From NCBI RefSeq assembly GCF_000143535.2, contig NC_037312.1, forward strand, positions 3,038,001 to 3,102,000: a DNA stretch of 64,000 nucleotides, read 5' to 3'. Position 1 is the stretch's first letter, and every line of letters starts with the position of its first letter. The notes under the pieces are model-generated. The model had not been told where the DNA came from. It did no database searches and was given only the letters and a program-made list of their open reading frames with translations. Source of the DNA: Botrytis cinerea B05.10. Its lineage: Eukaryota; Ascomycota; Leotiomycetes; Helotiales; Sclerotiniaceae. Positions 1 to 13,587 of this stretch are shown here, one piece after another. A program made the translations under genes and the position numbers.

Positions 1-1969
1 CCATCAATACTAAGTGTATTACTGCCCAGTGCAAATGTTACATACACATTTCTATGACCCTCAGATTCTTTTCTCCATCCTCTTCTTGCATAGCCACATA
101 TACTCAGTTCTAACCATCCCTCAAAGAGTCTTCATCTGTGATAATGGTTTTCAATGTCTCTTCTTGCGGTCAGCTTGTCCTCCTCTTTCCTTCTCATAAT
201 GACAATCCTATGTTCTCTCTTGGAATATAACCTTTTATCCCCCTTCCAGTGACCACCAAGTTCCATAGAAATCTTACTTGAAAGCCCAATATCCTGTAAT
301 TGTGAAAGTCCCCAAGCTACTCCTCTCCTTGTTCAAGTATACTTCATTTCCATGATTCCCCCACTTCACCACAACTTCCTTGCTTCCGTAACCGTGATCA
401 ATAAACGTAAAGCTCCGCCGAAAAGTTTGCCAGTTAGTCGTTCATTCTGGATGATGTATACTTCAATCAGATACCACAATGTGTTCCCATCTTCTGTTGA
501 TATACGACCACTACCGCTGGAGTGCTATCCCAAAGCGGGTAAACGTAGGGCGGCAGGATAGTTGGAAGGGAGACGAGAACGGGGACGACGAGGGGCACGA
601 GAAGGGTAATGAGGAGGGAGACGAGAATGGGCGAATAAAACGGTCAAGGTGTTGGAAGAGGACGAGGAGAAACCAGTAGGAACTCCGTAACTCTGTTCGA
701 ACAATAGATCTTGGAAAGCAGCAGCTGTCGTAGAATTTTACGATCCAAGTACCTAGAGCTCCACAGGAACAGTTAGTATTCCGGGCATATTGACACGAAA
801 GGGGATATGTGAAGAGGATCATGAGGGAAGAAGAAACACCTGGGGCAGCTTACTGGCCATAATATTTATTTCCAGATACTATCTCAGGAAGAGGTTTTTC
901 TCGCCGAGTTTGTTCTACGGTCTGTCCTCTGCCTCTCGTCGGAATGGCATTTCATGGACGCCGATGTTGTCGTGACTGCGGTCACCCATGCTCTTTCCTA
1001 AAGTATCTTACGAAAATCAAATCATTTACTACTAGGAAGCTTGACTATCTATCAGTATACGCAGATGAAGATCTTGCGTCTATTAATTGTTCAAATCCTG
1101 GTCAAGTTGTCTTAAGGTGTGTAGGAGTTTAAGTCAATTATTTGTCGATATATCGAACGATTCCTTGTATGAGACCATGCCATGTAATGTGGTATGCATA
1201 CCCATGGAAATATCGAAGTTTCAGCAAAATACCTGGAAGTGTTTTAGAGAGAGTTCATCTCGTTCAGAGGTCAAGTTCATTATTGCCATGAATAAAACCA
1301 CTCAAGATCAAGAATGAAACACGCAACAGATTCACAAAAGTCCGAAAATGATGATTCCAAATCACGATTTCAAAATTCACATGGAACAATCATAGTATTC
1401 CTAAATAAAGCATTGCTATTGAGTTGAGTTTGCATTAATTACATCGTGACGCCTTGTCGAGAAAACTTTTTAAACATGTCTTAAGGATCATGTATACCTA
1501 GCTAGTATGTACGGGTGTAGATACCATCATCTGATGTAAAAAAAACACCTGGACCAAGCCGAACCAAATCAAATTGAAATGTAAGATTCCAAATTAATAG
1601 ACATAAGAATTATTGTCTCAATCGAAGAAATAGAAGTGAAACGAAAAAGTTGCCAGAAATAAACAAATGGGTCGCCGAAAAACATGCCAGATAGGGGTAT
1701 AACTATGGGTGAATGGCTGAATAGTCTTGGTGTCGTTGCTGTAAATATCGAATAACTGGAATGAGAAGCGAAGCAGAAATGAACAAGAAGCTATCTAGAG
1801 AACTGAATTTTAATCAAGAGAAACAACAAGGAAAGAACTTTCAGATCAACTGGTGCCGATGCATCATCAAATCTGCCACCCATCACAAATCGGGATTCTC
1901 AGAATCTATCTCAAATTCCTTCTTAAACTTCGCCCTATCCTGAGCAAAAGCCGCGAATTATAATATTCC
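1..1969. other. Intergenic, no gene supported
   Basis: Only short reading frames on both strands, none with recognisable protein features or a chain of compatible splice sites. A purine-rich stretch at about 562-670 reads as a glutamate/glycine-rich peptide and is probably low-complexity sequence. The remainder is A+T-rich. The right part would be the 3' flank of the large minus-strand gene that ends at 1970. Confidence 0.6.
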
Positions 1970-4900
1970 CTAGCGTTCAGGAATTTCAAGATTAAGCTGG
2001 TGACCAAAAGCGCCAGGTGAAATGTTTATTGTGGTTTGATGATACCTCCGAGCTGGACCACGATCAAGAGTAGAAGGTGCTGAGGCTGGTCGAGGATTAA
2101 ATGCAACCTTGGGACCCTTCTTGACGGGAGATTTTCTTGATTTTCTCGGGGTACCCTTTGCGGAGCCTTTGGCAGGAGCTTTAGCTGAATTTCTGACCGA
2201 ACCTCTTGAAGAATCTTTGCGGTGACGTGCTCTCTTACTAGGGCTCTCTTCTTCAAAATCATCTTCATCATCCTCATCTTCTACAACCTCCTCCTCGCCG
2301 TCTTCCTCATCCTGTTCTTCATCTTCGCCATCAACAAAATCACCGTCACCATCTCCATCAACCGATTCGGTATCCTGAAATCGGAAGTGGTTGCCAACCC
2401 TAGCAGACAAACCAGAATGTCTTTGACTTCTAGTGCCAGCACGAGTACGATGAGGTGTTTCTGGAGCGACCGCCTCGCCAGGCTGGCTTCTTGCACCAGC
2501 TCTATCACGACGTGGTGGTTCCAGAACATTGACTGGATCCATTCTACCTGGTTGATGAAAGGATTGATTCATGTTGCCGAATTCAAATTGGCCATTGAAT
2601 TGCGCGGGGGGTGTACTTTGAGACATGAAATCATTCATGCCTTCAAAGCCAACAGGAGCTTGGTTTATACCACCAGGATTTTGGTTGATACTGCCGAAAG
2701 ATTGCTTCATGTCACTGAAACCAGCGGAACCGGCATCAGGGTTAAATGCACCAAGATGATGAGAGGGTTGTCTTGGACCTTGGAATGGCATATTGTCAGT
2801 CCCAAAATCAAAATTAAAGTTGCCTCTGGAATCAGCAAGGTTGTTTTCTGGGCCGCGGATATCATTGAGATTGGGAGCTGGAAGAATGTTTGCGCTTGGA
2901 TCCATGTTCAGTTCTAGATCCATATTGTCTTCCATACCTAGACCCATGCTAAATGGTCCAAAGTCAGTAAAATTACTTCGATGCATCCAAAAATTTTCTT
3001 GTGGGTTATCAAGAGCTGCAATAGGTTGAGATAGTCCATGAATCCCAGGGATTTGGTGATTAAAACTGAGAGTTCCAGGACCAGGGAAGCCAACTCCTAG
3101 AAATCCCATCTCCTGCTCCCGGCGAGTTTGATTGTCAAAAAAGCCTTCCTGATATTGGCCAGCAGCAGTAGCTACACGATGATGGGGTGCAAGACCAATT
3201 CCAGAATCCATGTTCTGATTCGCAATATAGTTAAAACAGAAGTCGCTCGGCGCACCAGCTCCTCCATGCAGGTTAAGGAATTGATCTTGAGCAAATGTCT
3301 CAGAAACATTGGCTTGAAGTCCAAAAGAAGGTATGCGACAATCATGATGTATCTTATACATACTATCATCCCGTCCACGATGTATCATTCCAGATGTAAG
3401 AGCATGAATTTCGGAGGGAGCTCCTTCTACTCCTTCCATCTCAACTCTAGCTCCATCATTTCCAAGGTCTTCAGAAAGCATCTCATTTTGACGTCCGAGT
3501 GATTGGCAGACAGCCGCAACCTGCAGCTGTTCACGCATTTGAGCCCGAGTTGCAGCAGGAGCGAGACTAATATTTGCTCTATCAGAGTTTGTGGCAGGAT
3601 TTGCGCCAGTACCATGAGCCACGCTTGCTTGGCCGATAGTTGCCTGAGAACGACGTCTGGGTGGCGCATAAGCGGGAATGAAGTCTTCAGATGATCGACC
3701 ACGACGCGAAGGCGCGATATAGTCAGGAACAGAATGAACATGGGCCGCCACAAGTGAAGATGTATCGACAACGATGGTATCTTCATCAACAACGGGGTGA
3801 GCCATCTTGGACGACTGCCGACGACGTTTAGGCCCATTATTCTCATGAGAAGATCTATCGGATGATCTTGCTCGGCGTAGTGGTGCATTGTTATTAGGAG
3901 CAAAGCTTTCAGATGATTGATCATGATAGAAACGTGCATGATTAGAAGGAACAGGGCCTGTAGCAGTTGGAACCACTCCCAATGCACGATAAACCGTAGC
4001 AACCTGGAGCTGAAAGTTACGGTTCCCAAATCCAGCTTGGGCAGCTCCAGCAATCGCCTGTTCCCCTTCAGCGGCAGTCATGTCATTTTCGTTAGCCTCA
4101 TCAGTCGGATTTGCCTCAGAGGGTGTAGATTGAGACGAAGATACAAGACGAGCGGGAGGTAAACTAGTCAAATGGGAAGTCTGGTTCGTACTGCGTGTAA
4201 AATGTACAGAGTTATTTGGTGAGCCGACTTCTGTTCCCTTGTGTCTATAGGATGTAGCTTTTCTTGCAGCAGCTCTATTCAATTCTTGAATCTCTTCTTC
4301 TGCTACCTTCAACGCCTCGGTATTGTATTCATGAAAAAGCTTGTATTCATCCCAGACATGATGCACTAATAGATTTTCGCAGACCCAAGGATGCTCTGCA
4401 ACAAACTCCATAGCATCAATCATTTCGCGAAGAGAGAAACGTTCATCACTATCCCTATCGACAGATTCTGCGGGAGAGGAGTTATTATTTATGAAATTGT
4501 ATTCAATCCCGAGACTGAGATTGGTAGTTGCAGCCTCGCTCAAAGCATTTCCTTGCATGCTGGATAACGAGAGGTCTTGTCTGCTGCTGACTTCCTGTCG
4601 ATTATCACTCACTCGGATCTCACCATCACTATTTCTGGAAGTGGACTGTTTGTCTCCGATATCAGAAACAGGAATAATGGCAGCTTCCGCTGCACTTATT
4701 CTGCGAGAGTCGCTAGTTCTCTTTCTTTTCTTCAGCTTCTTCGTGCTCGTGAGTCGATCAAGTTCGTCATCGCTAACACCATTCTGCAAAGCTATCTGCG
4801 ACTGAATATTGCGTTCCAGATGCAATTGGTGAGATTTTTCTTGAGTAGTACGATAGAAGGAGTTCCCATTCATCTTACTGATAGCCTCAAGCTCAGCAGC

Positions 4901-5766
4901 AGCGCTCTTCTCCAGGGCGAGAGCAATTCTCACGTGCTTGGGTTGATTTTCGCGAGTGCTAGATTGGGAGTTGGAAGTCGTCGTTTGGTCATGACCACCG
5001 TGAACTTGAAGAGGCATAATTTGAGGAGATGGTAAATGACTTGATGAGGTAGACTCATAGTTGTAATAAGCATCATCTAAAGGGTAGACGTTAGCACTCA
5101 TAACATCAATAGATCCCGTGGCTGATGACGAACCACTCTGAGATAAAGCTAACAAAGATTCCGCAGCCCTTTTGCGACTTTGCCCTTCAAACCGAGGAAG
5201 AATTTGCGGCTTCGATTGAGAGCCACTGGCAGAATTGCTGTGGTTTGAGATAACGAAATTGTATCCTGAATGAGTGCTGAAAAACAACTGACTTTCTCGA
5301 CACGCCGCCTCAACCTGCTCCTCTATTTCTCCCTTGTGTTTTTCTATGTCCTTGAATTTCTGGACATGAAATCTCCATCCTGGATTATATATCTCGTTAG
5401 AAAGCTTGACGCATAATCGCTTGCACAGAGTGGGCTGTTGAAGTTTAATTAGCATTCGTTGAATCGTAAATAGACAACGTCACTTACATGCTTAATGAAC
5501 AAACGCGCAAGAAATCTAGCATGCATCATAGCCCAAGCTCGCATGTTGACTTCAGGATTAAGGTTAGGTCCTCTTTTTAATATGGGAATGGCATTTTGAA
5601 CTTTGGACTTGTAAACGTCCATTGCTTCGAGTAGTATTTTCCCAAATTCAGCTCGATCTTCTTCTGCAATCTTGACAATCTCAGATTCACAAGCAAGAAA
5701 CCAAGTAGCTGGATTATAGGCAACTATCTTAGCAATAACTGCCTCTTGTTGCTTAGAGATAGCCAT
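1970..5766 (-). CDS. Large orphan protein, 1247 aa, acidic/basic C-terminus
   Basis: Two exons: 5488-5766 and 1970-5434. The 53-nt intron (5435-5487) has a GTAAGT donor, a GCTAAT-type branch and a CAACAG acceptor, and joining restores one frame of 1247 codons plus stop. I do not recognise the family. The first ~150 residues are predicted-helical and ordered-looking, and a second ordered patch sits near residues 430-480 (EHPWVCENLLVHHVWDEYKL). The rest is Ser/Gln/Asn-rich and probably disordered. Residues ~1114-1156 are almost entirely Asp/Glu, followed by a Lys/Arg/Ser tail (RKSRKSPVKKGPK) that could act as a nuclear localisation signal. RAGxRSQ is repeated just before the acidic block. A chromatin or nuclear role is an inference from composition only. 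The start is the Met of MAISKQQ; an in-frame Met lies 53 codons upstream but in less protein-like sequence. Confidence 0.75.
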
Positions 5767-7887
5767 GACGATTGTTGTACATGTAGTGTGTTGTAGCGAA
5801 TGCCAGACAAAGGTAATACAAGATTGTGAATATAATGTGCTAAATTTGAAAGCTTTGCAACTTCCTGTAAAGCAAAACTGGTCATAAAGTACAAATCGAA
5901 GTTGGAGAGCTTTTGAAATAAGCAAGTGTCTTTGTTGTTGACAGAATAAAACTGAGCTTTTGCGACGGTGGAATAGAAAAATAGTCGGCCAAAGTCCGGG
6001 CTTCCGATCTTGTTTCCATGACAGTATCTAGGCCCTCGAAGTATTCACTGGTTAAGGTAACAGACTTAGGACAAAATCAATACGAAAGACCTGGCTGTGC
6101 AAAGTCATTCATCTGTTGTACTGATAGAAACTGAGGCAATCCTTGAAATGCCTCTGAAGTGTTGAATTTTCCTTCCTTTCTCTAATGATTCAAATTTGAA
6201 TTACTCGACTTTTTAATTGCATTAAGCGAACATCAAAGATTAGTTATGGGATGTTTTATCTCATTTCTACCATCCAAATGCTTTTCAAAATCAAATGAGA
6301 GGAGATTTGAGTAGAAACGCATTGTGTGAATTTATGCTTGTTCTCCTGGTTGACTTCCACCCAATGATCTTGAGTTCAATATATCACATATATATAGACC
6401 TCAAACACAATCATCTGCTCTATATTTGGATCATAGAAGTTTATAATATCCAGAGAAGTGGATGGACAACTCAAAATACTAATAGTTGTTTTCTGTTTGA
6501 CAAAAGCGTGAGTCGGACAAACTCAGGTTGTGGTCTTATTTGTCTGAATAATAATACCCAAAGAAAACAAAGAGCCAGTTGCCAACAGCTGTTCTTCCTC
6601 AATATTTGCAAACTTCTGGTTTTCTCTGTTGGTTTTAAATGGCAATGACCAAAGTCTATGGAATCCTACTCTGTAATGGGAACCGTCCCTCACTGTCAGT
6701 ATGATGATTCTGATCAACAGTGTAGAAAACCACCATAAAGTCATCCACACCTGCACATTATATCAGCATTGATCTCATCAGCCTCAGACCCACCAATATC
6801 CATCTACTCATCAAACACAACCCATCCTTGAAATACAGACTCACATATAAAATACCGATTTCCCACTCTATTTCATCTACCGCATCACTTCCGCTGTCAC
6901 TTCCACTTACCTTTCTCACTTCCCTGCACGTCCTACCTCTCTCTCCCTCATTCTCAGAACCCCCTCTCCCCTAACCACCTCACCAACCATACGCCATCTC
7001 CAAAAATCACTCCTCCAAAACCCCCACCACCATGAATCCTAAGAAATGAGCTTCCTCAAAACCATCCCGAACAAGAAAGCCACAACCTTGGAAACTCCAC
7101 CAACTTTTCCAAAACCCGCAAGAGAAAAGACAATTCATTCACCCCCGGATTCCCAGGAAGAAAGCACAACTATTCTACTCTCTCATCTCCTCTTCAATCA
7201 TATCACATACCTACCCATACCCCCGAACCCATCTACTCCAAACAAATACAACACAAACACGCCTCCTCCCCCTTCTACCCCACCCCTTCCCCAGGAAACC
7301 ACTATACATACGTACAAATCCAATAAATCAAGATTCAAGCCAAAAGACTGAAAACCGAAGCGACCGAAGCTTGCCACTGAAGTGAAGTCCAACATTGTGC
7401 ACGGACATATAAATGGTAGAGATTTAACTCACTCACCACCACTGTGCCGCTGATGTATATCACGTGAGCGACTTTGACGATATTCTTTTATTTCGATTCA
7501 TTACTTTGGAGCACCAGGGGTTTTTGGTATGAGGTATCTATAGATTGGAGGGAAGAGGGCTATTCATGAAGGTGGAGGGATCTGATGTGCGGGATCGGGT
7601 TGGTTTGGGAGAGATGTTGAGGAGGAAGATCATCAATTTCTTCGATTTTGGATTCGAGTTGCGTAAAGGCCTTCAGGAATCAGGATATGTATATGTTTGT
7701 CGTGATTGAACGGAGTATCCTAGATTATATGGGTGAAAATGAGATTTGGAATTTATTATAAGAATTATTAGATATACACTATGATTAATTATGACCTCCA
7801 AGCAAGTAAATCCACTAGTCTACCTATATATAAGAAATAAAGGGTCGAGATGCTACTATGATGCCACATGATGCTCACAGCTTTCAA
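5767..7887. other. Intergenic between orphan gene and first MFS gene
   Basis: No supported gene. Plus-strand sequence from about 6880 to 7330 is strongly C/A/T-rich with few G, and its open frame there is Pro/Thr/Ser low complexity, which I treat as spurious. A single CACGTG lies near 7465. Confidence 0.55.
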
Positions 7888-9653
7888 TTATGCCTTTATG
7901 TATTGACTTTTAGTTCTTAGGTAAGGGCCGAACTTATATAAGATCCAAGGGATTGGTATCAAAGATACAGTAATAAAGCCCAGCATCGATGTTGCCCATG
8001 TAAAGCCAAGTTTGTCGAGAATTGTTGGAGTTATAAGAGGGAAACAGGCTGAAACAAAGAAGCGCATGAATGTCAAGGCAGCTAACATTGATGCGCTGTA
8101 GTGAGCAGTGTAGAAGTCGCTATGGTATACTGGGAGACATAGCTAACGGTGTAGCGTCAGCTTTTGCTCTATCATCTCTACATCTGGTTGAAAGACGTAC
8201 CATGGTGAGAACAAATGAGAAGCCGAATAGTCCACCAGAAAGAGTGGGTATGATTGATGGAATATCTGCGCGACCTGTCCAGGCGAGCCTAATCAAATTG
8301 TCATTAACATGAAAAGATCAATATAACTAAGTCATGTTCTTACCAAAATAAAGAGATAGGAAGTGTGATAGACCCTAACATGGCTGGATACAAACGTTTC
8401 TCTGGTGCTACTTTGGTACCAGTTTTAATTGCTTCGTTTCGTGGTTTTCGATAAAACAGTTGATCAAAAATGGCGATTGTCGGAAGTGCAAGCACACTTC
8501 CAATTATCAAAGGACAAAATGCCATTCCGACTTCATATGGTGAGTGTTGGTAGATTTTTTCAAACAAGTTAGCATACGAGACAAGGTAAGAAAAGACAAC
8601 AGATTGTGTTATTGCCATAACGAGACCCGTTGGAAAGACCGTAGGTTCGACGAGTAGCATGTGTAGAGGTCTTCCAAGTGATGTAAGGACAAGTCTTGTA
8701 AGTGTTGCCCTGGTAGTTGTAAGGCCCATTCTCGCTTCTGCTCGGCGGCGTAATATTTGTGGTTGGTATGTTTCGGGAAGTAAATAGGCAAAGATTGTAG
8801 AGCCGCTGAACAAGATAGCTGACACCCAGAATTCCCATCGCCAAGAGTGGTTTGTTATTATCGCTGCACTGACCATGGGCCCAGTTTCTGTTACATTGAT
8901 GAGTTAGGAATGAAAGCCATGTAAGAAATCAGGCATAAATTAAGAGATTGAAATCTTGGGAGTGAAAAATCAAAGGATAAATTGTACTTACGAGTACCAC
9001 CAACTACAAAGAGTACGAACAACGCAGCAAATGTAGTTCCGGTTTTCTCGAGGCTGATGTTCCATACATCGCTTATGATTCCTCCACCGACTGTCAGACA
9101 AGGAGATGCGAAAAGACCAGCGAGTGCTCGAGCGATGGCAATTGTGGCAAAGTTTGTAGCACATCCTCCCAAAAGAGTAAAGATCAATGCTAGAGGTGCA
9201 GTAACTCTGTACACTATCCGCCTACCGAAAACTTCAGAGAATGCCGTTGAGAATAATGCACCGATACCGAGGCCCGCAGAGTAGCACGATATCGGAATAG
9301 TGGCTATTGTTTTTGAAATTCCGAACGATGTAACGACCCCTGCCATACCTCCCGTATAGGTTGAATTCCCAAAAGTTCTGTCATAGATGAGCATGTGGGT
9401 ATCTGGCAATCTGGTGAACACATGTAAGAACTTACGCTGCAAATGCTGTGTATAAGACCGAAATGGAAATTGCGTATTTGATAAAAGGAGACCAATTGCG
9501 AGCATTCTCGTCGTCTTTCAGAATAATCGAAGTGCCTCGAGGACGCTGTGGTGCATATGAATACCTTTCCCACCTCAAACAACATTGAGGTTGCTGTTTC
9601 TCATTTAATTCATCAGAGAATGAAGTGCTTTGGCTACCCTTTCTCTCATCCAT
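7888..9653 (-). CDS. MFS transporter, DHA1 drug/polyamine type, 496 aa
   Basis: Five exons: 9436-9653, 9377-8992, 8887-8344, 8288-8201 and 8142-7888. Introns are 58, 104, 55 and 58 nt, and every junction keeps phase. The product is a 496-aa 12-helix-type proton antiporter of the plasma or vacuolar membrane. Family marks: the MFS motif A loop SEVFGRR at 120-126, the preceding helix-2 segment with TGGMAGV, GTQTGPM in the antiporter-type helix-5 region, and the WRWEFWV signature. The length fits the fungal TPO/multidrug DHA1 group. The cytoplasmic N-tail is hydrophilic and rich in Ser/Gln. Substrate cannot be read from the sequence. The same-strand MFS gene at 11796 is a different DHA1 member and not a close duplicate. 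The exon 1 junction was chosen over a nearer AG because the nearer one would leave a 25-nt intron. Confidence 0.85.
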
Positions 9654-10998
9654 CTTGATATAAAAGTGATTATCAGAAGCGACAGGAGAAGATGAAAGTT
9701 GCTCGGATCAACAAGGTCGTTGCGTAAATCGAAATGATTCAGTCGAAGAGAAAAATTCCTGGAGGGATAAGTGAGAGGCAGTAGATATAATGAGCAGATA
9801 AGGATAGATTCCGATGACGGCGCTGTATACCTTGACCGTCTTCTCAAAATCTTCAAAACGGAAGGCACAAGTTGCCCAATCTGGTGCGTTTGGTCTTCAT
9901 CGAGATTCAAAATCTTACTTTTTCCACGATATCATCTTCCATAGTCGATCGGAAACTGATAGATGCTCCATCGCGATCAGGAGTTCACAGATGATTTCAT
10001 TACAAGATCGTATTTGCGGGATATTATCAATCCATGGCACACAAACCGCGTATGTATTCAATGATCAATGACATCCACGACCTATGACTGTCGATCAAAT
10101 TGGGTTGAGATTTTTCGTTCCTCACGAAACTGAAGGACTTATCGTCAAGCTTCCCTGAAATCCTCTCTCCACGAGTCGAAGTGAAATTTGAAAAGACGTG
10201 GTGGTCTCGGAGGAGCCCAGCAGAACGAAACGGTTTCTCGGGGAGATACCCGATACGATCAATCCACCGGTGAAGCTACCCTCATGGTCCACATGCGTGG
10301 TGGGCGATATGAAAGGCCCAACGAGTCTCAAGCCACTGGCTGTTTCAACATGTTGCACTCCTTCGATTGAGCCTGATGCATCGGACGATGTGTGATGTAT
10401 TCCGGTCAATTCGACGATGAATGTTACATGTCATCTCACACACCATCCATGTCGCCACGACTTCGCCCACAAAGGTGCAAGCACCCGGGACAAATGACTT
10501 CTTTCCAAGAAGCGTCCCGAAACAGCATCTTAGCAAGATTTTGGTCATCGTCATATCGATCCACAGCAATTACGAGAGAGAATTGCAAACCCCATAGTCG
10601 GCAAAGCTTTTACCAGTGGAATGATCCACAAATGGCGGGGATTGCCTGTTTTGGGGTAATTCCCCATGAAAATTCTTTGGGACCAATCAAGGATACGTTG
10701 CAATAGAGGGAAGCGCAGGATAATGTGCGGAGTACGCAGAAATATAAAGCATCGCTGCCGCCCTGGTAATCGTGAGAGGGTTCTTTTCATCTTTTTTTCT
10801 CCAACCAACCACTTTTTTCCTTCTCGAACTCTTTACCCCGGATACCCCACCCCCACAACTCTCTTGTCTGTACATGCAGAAGATGGTATCAAATGTTGAA
10901 AGAGATGGAAGAAACTGATATTTCGAGATGCGATTATAAAGGCATGATCTCTGGAGAATCATGGTAACAATTTCCAATCTCAGATGTTTCTTTCTATT

Positions 10999-11036
<38 letters not shown>

Positions 11037-11795
11037 CTCCAGGCCCCTGGCATCGGCCGAAAGAAAACCGTAAGAGTCTTCCGTTGGCTGTGAGACATTT
11101 CAAGAACAACGCCCGCCAACCAACATCGAGCACACAAACCCAACTAATAAGATCGCACAACGCCTCGAGCTTCGTATCTTCTTACCTTTTTACGTGCAAC
11201 GCAAACAGATTCCGAACTTCCAACCTTCCAATCGATATCGATTCCAATACGACAATGATGTCGAGCTCGATTGTTACACGTTATCAAACGAGCTCGGGAT
11301 GATGATCATCACCACGAACTAAGCTCAAGCTCCATCACATTCAATCTGCATTCAATCCGGCACAGTCGGACACGAAAATCACAATACACGAGAAGATACA
11401 GAGCAGGAGAAACCATGGTGTATGAATTATTCAAAGTTATATTTTTCATTTGTATCGTACGGTGATCCTTTTCCAATAATATCCCAAAGTTATGAACGCC
11501 GACTAATGCACATTTCCAATCCCAGATATCCCTCATAAATTCGATCACAGATCGCCCAGTCATTGACACCATTATCCCGCAATGCTATGCTATGCTACAC
11601 TAAACAATACTAAAACTACGGAGTGACCCGCGATGGGAGATGTTGACCTTGGAGCGACACTTCGGGATCATACACACAACGCGGATGAATTCAACCACCT
11701 GATGTATAGAACCAGCCGCCAGGCCAACGAAAAGGATCCGGCAAACATCGTTGCACGAATCGTTCGAAATCAGGATCTCTTCTGAATAAATTCCT
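9654..11795. other. Intergenic between two MFS genes
   Basis: Acts as the long upstream region of the MFS gene at 9653 and the 3' flank of the MFS gene at 11796. Sequence from about 10080 to 10720 is visibly richer in G+C than its surroundings, with short overlapping open frames on both strands but no recognisable protein. A GTTGTC tract lies at 10999-11034. Confidence 0.5.
10999..11034. repeat. GTTGTC hexamer tandem, 6 copies
   Basis: Six perfect copies of GTTGTC in a row, lying in intergenic DNA 760 bp past the end of the second MFS gene. Confidence 0.9.
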
Positions 11796-13587
11796 TCATG
11801 CGAAAGGAGCTGTGTAAAGACCAGTCTTCTTCTTCTGCTCATCATCACCCTTCTGTGTACTAGCAAGCTTGGATCGAGCTCGTAGAAGGTGTCCGTACTT
11901 AAACATGATGAAAGGAATGAAGGTCAAGGCAGTACCAGCGATGGCGAGAATCAGACCAGCGTATTGACTACCGACATTGTGGAAGAATTGGCTTGCAAAC
12001 AACGGTGCCACAGCTCCCAAGGCGTTACGCATTAATCCCTGTCCAGCAATAGCAGAGGAACTATTTTCGCCATAACAATCCGAAGTGTAACTGTATGTGG
12101 ATTCGAAAATGAAGAAGATACCCATGGCGATTGGTGCAAGTGCAATGGCTGGCGCAACCCATGTAATGAAGCCATACTGGGTGAAGCTGTAGATGAACAA
12201 TCCGATTGGGAGGAAACAAGCGCCACACATTGCACCGTACAATCTAGATTCCGGCACAATGTGGTGGTTGTTATCCGCCATGATTGATTCGTACTTTTTG
12301 ATCTGGAAGAAGTTCAATCCAAAGGCAATAGTCACACCAATACACAGAGAAATGTATGGCAGACCAGCTACACCTTCACTCCAGCCGTGATGTTCTTGAA
12401 AGGTAATTGGGATGACCGACAAGAACAAGAAGGTGACGAACCAGGCGAAAGCGATCCATAAACCGAAAGCGAAAACGACAGGCTCTGTGGCAAGCATCTT
12501 GACCGCCTTGACAGAAGAGTTGTGAAGCATCTCTTTCAAGTCCTTTGCTTCGAGATCCATCTCGGCCTTGTATCTCTCATCACCTGTTGCAGCTCGGAGA
12601 AGCTTGGCTCGCTTGTGCAATGCGACGCCACCTCTGGTTTCACGAAAGAAAAACAGGATTGCAGCGAGAAGAGGTAAGTTTGCCAATCCTTGAATTCCTT
12701 CAATCCATCTCCAGCCAATTGTTTCATCGATGAATCCGGCATAGATTGGTGCGCCCACCGTTCCTAAGATTGCTACATATGCGAAGCATGCCATTGGAAC
12801 GGCTCTTGAATCTGGTGTATACATATCGCTGAAGGTTCCGCCCACGAGAATTGTGCCTACACAACCAAACAATCCACCTATGCATTGTTAGTAATTGCAT
12901 ACTGCTATCTTTGAAGAAAGGATGCTTACTCAATGTTCTCATAACGAGAATCGTTGCAATGTTTTTGCCCAGAGCCAATCCGATGAACACAATGATGAAG
13001 CCTGCATACGCGCCAGTATAAATGATCTTTCTACCGACCAATTCGCAGAAAGGTGCTAGGAACAATGGTGCGAGTGCACAAGCCATGTTGAAACAGAAGA
13101 GACCCAATTGTCCTAATTCGGTCGAAACACCAAAGTCATCACACATTGATGTGATTCCACTACTATATGCTGTCGTTGCCAATCCGATGAAAAGTGTCAT
13201 CATACAGAGCAACAATGTGATGAATACTTTCTTTCCCGTAGGCCAGTTGAATGGATTCTCTGGATCTCCATTGGCGAAATGAAGGAGAATGTATTCTCCG
13301 CCGTCCTTTGTGATAAGCTCAGTGCGAGTTTCTGGCATATCGATATTGACCTCTTTCAAAGGCCCGTCGTCAACATTATCGCTATCGCTACCACGCATCG
13401 ACTCTAAGAAGGAACCTCCTGCTACTCTTCCATTAGGTGGCGTCTGATTTTCCTCTTGCTTCAAATCCGGTAGATCAGAGTTCGAACTGTCCTTATTGTT
13501 GGGGCCGGGGCGAAGGCCATCGTGTTTTGGAAGGTCTGCCATGTCGTATGCTTGAGGTTCGTTGTGAGGATTTTGAGAAGTCGACAT
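11796..13587 (-). CDS. MFS transporter, DHA1 multidrug type, 579 aa
   Basis: Two exons, 12930-13587 and 11796-12877, separated by a 52-nt intron with donor GTAAGC, branch ACTAAC and acceptor CATAG; phase is kept and the product is 579 aa. The long N-tail (about 115 residues) is hydrophilic and ends with NPFNWPTGKK at 111-120, the amphipathic lead-in typical of fungal DHA1 multidrug/polyamine exporters. Motif A variant CELVGRK lies at 181-187, and WRWIEGIQG matches the helix-6 WRW signature. A large cytoplasmic loop (HKRAKLLRAATGD region) separates the two six-helix halves, as is usual for this family. It is expected to export small organic compounds at the plasma membrane; the substrate is unknown. 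It lies upstream of, and parallel to, the other MFS gene, but 2.1 kb separates them, so they have separate promoters. Confidence 0.87.

Noticed and set aside
2222..2917. 231-codon plus-strand frame
   Set aside because: It is antisense to the large orphan gene, arises from the Asp/Glu-rich codons read in reverse, and has no protein features.
7046..7351. 101-codon Pro/Thr/Ser-rich frame
   Set aside because: Low-complexity translation of a C/A-rich tract, with no conserved pattern.
9390..9411. Nearer splice acceptor for exon 2 of the first MFS gene
   Set aside because: It would leave a 25-nt intron, below the practical minimum; the AG at 9378-9379 gives a 58-nt intron and the better family match.
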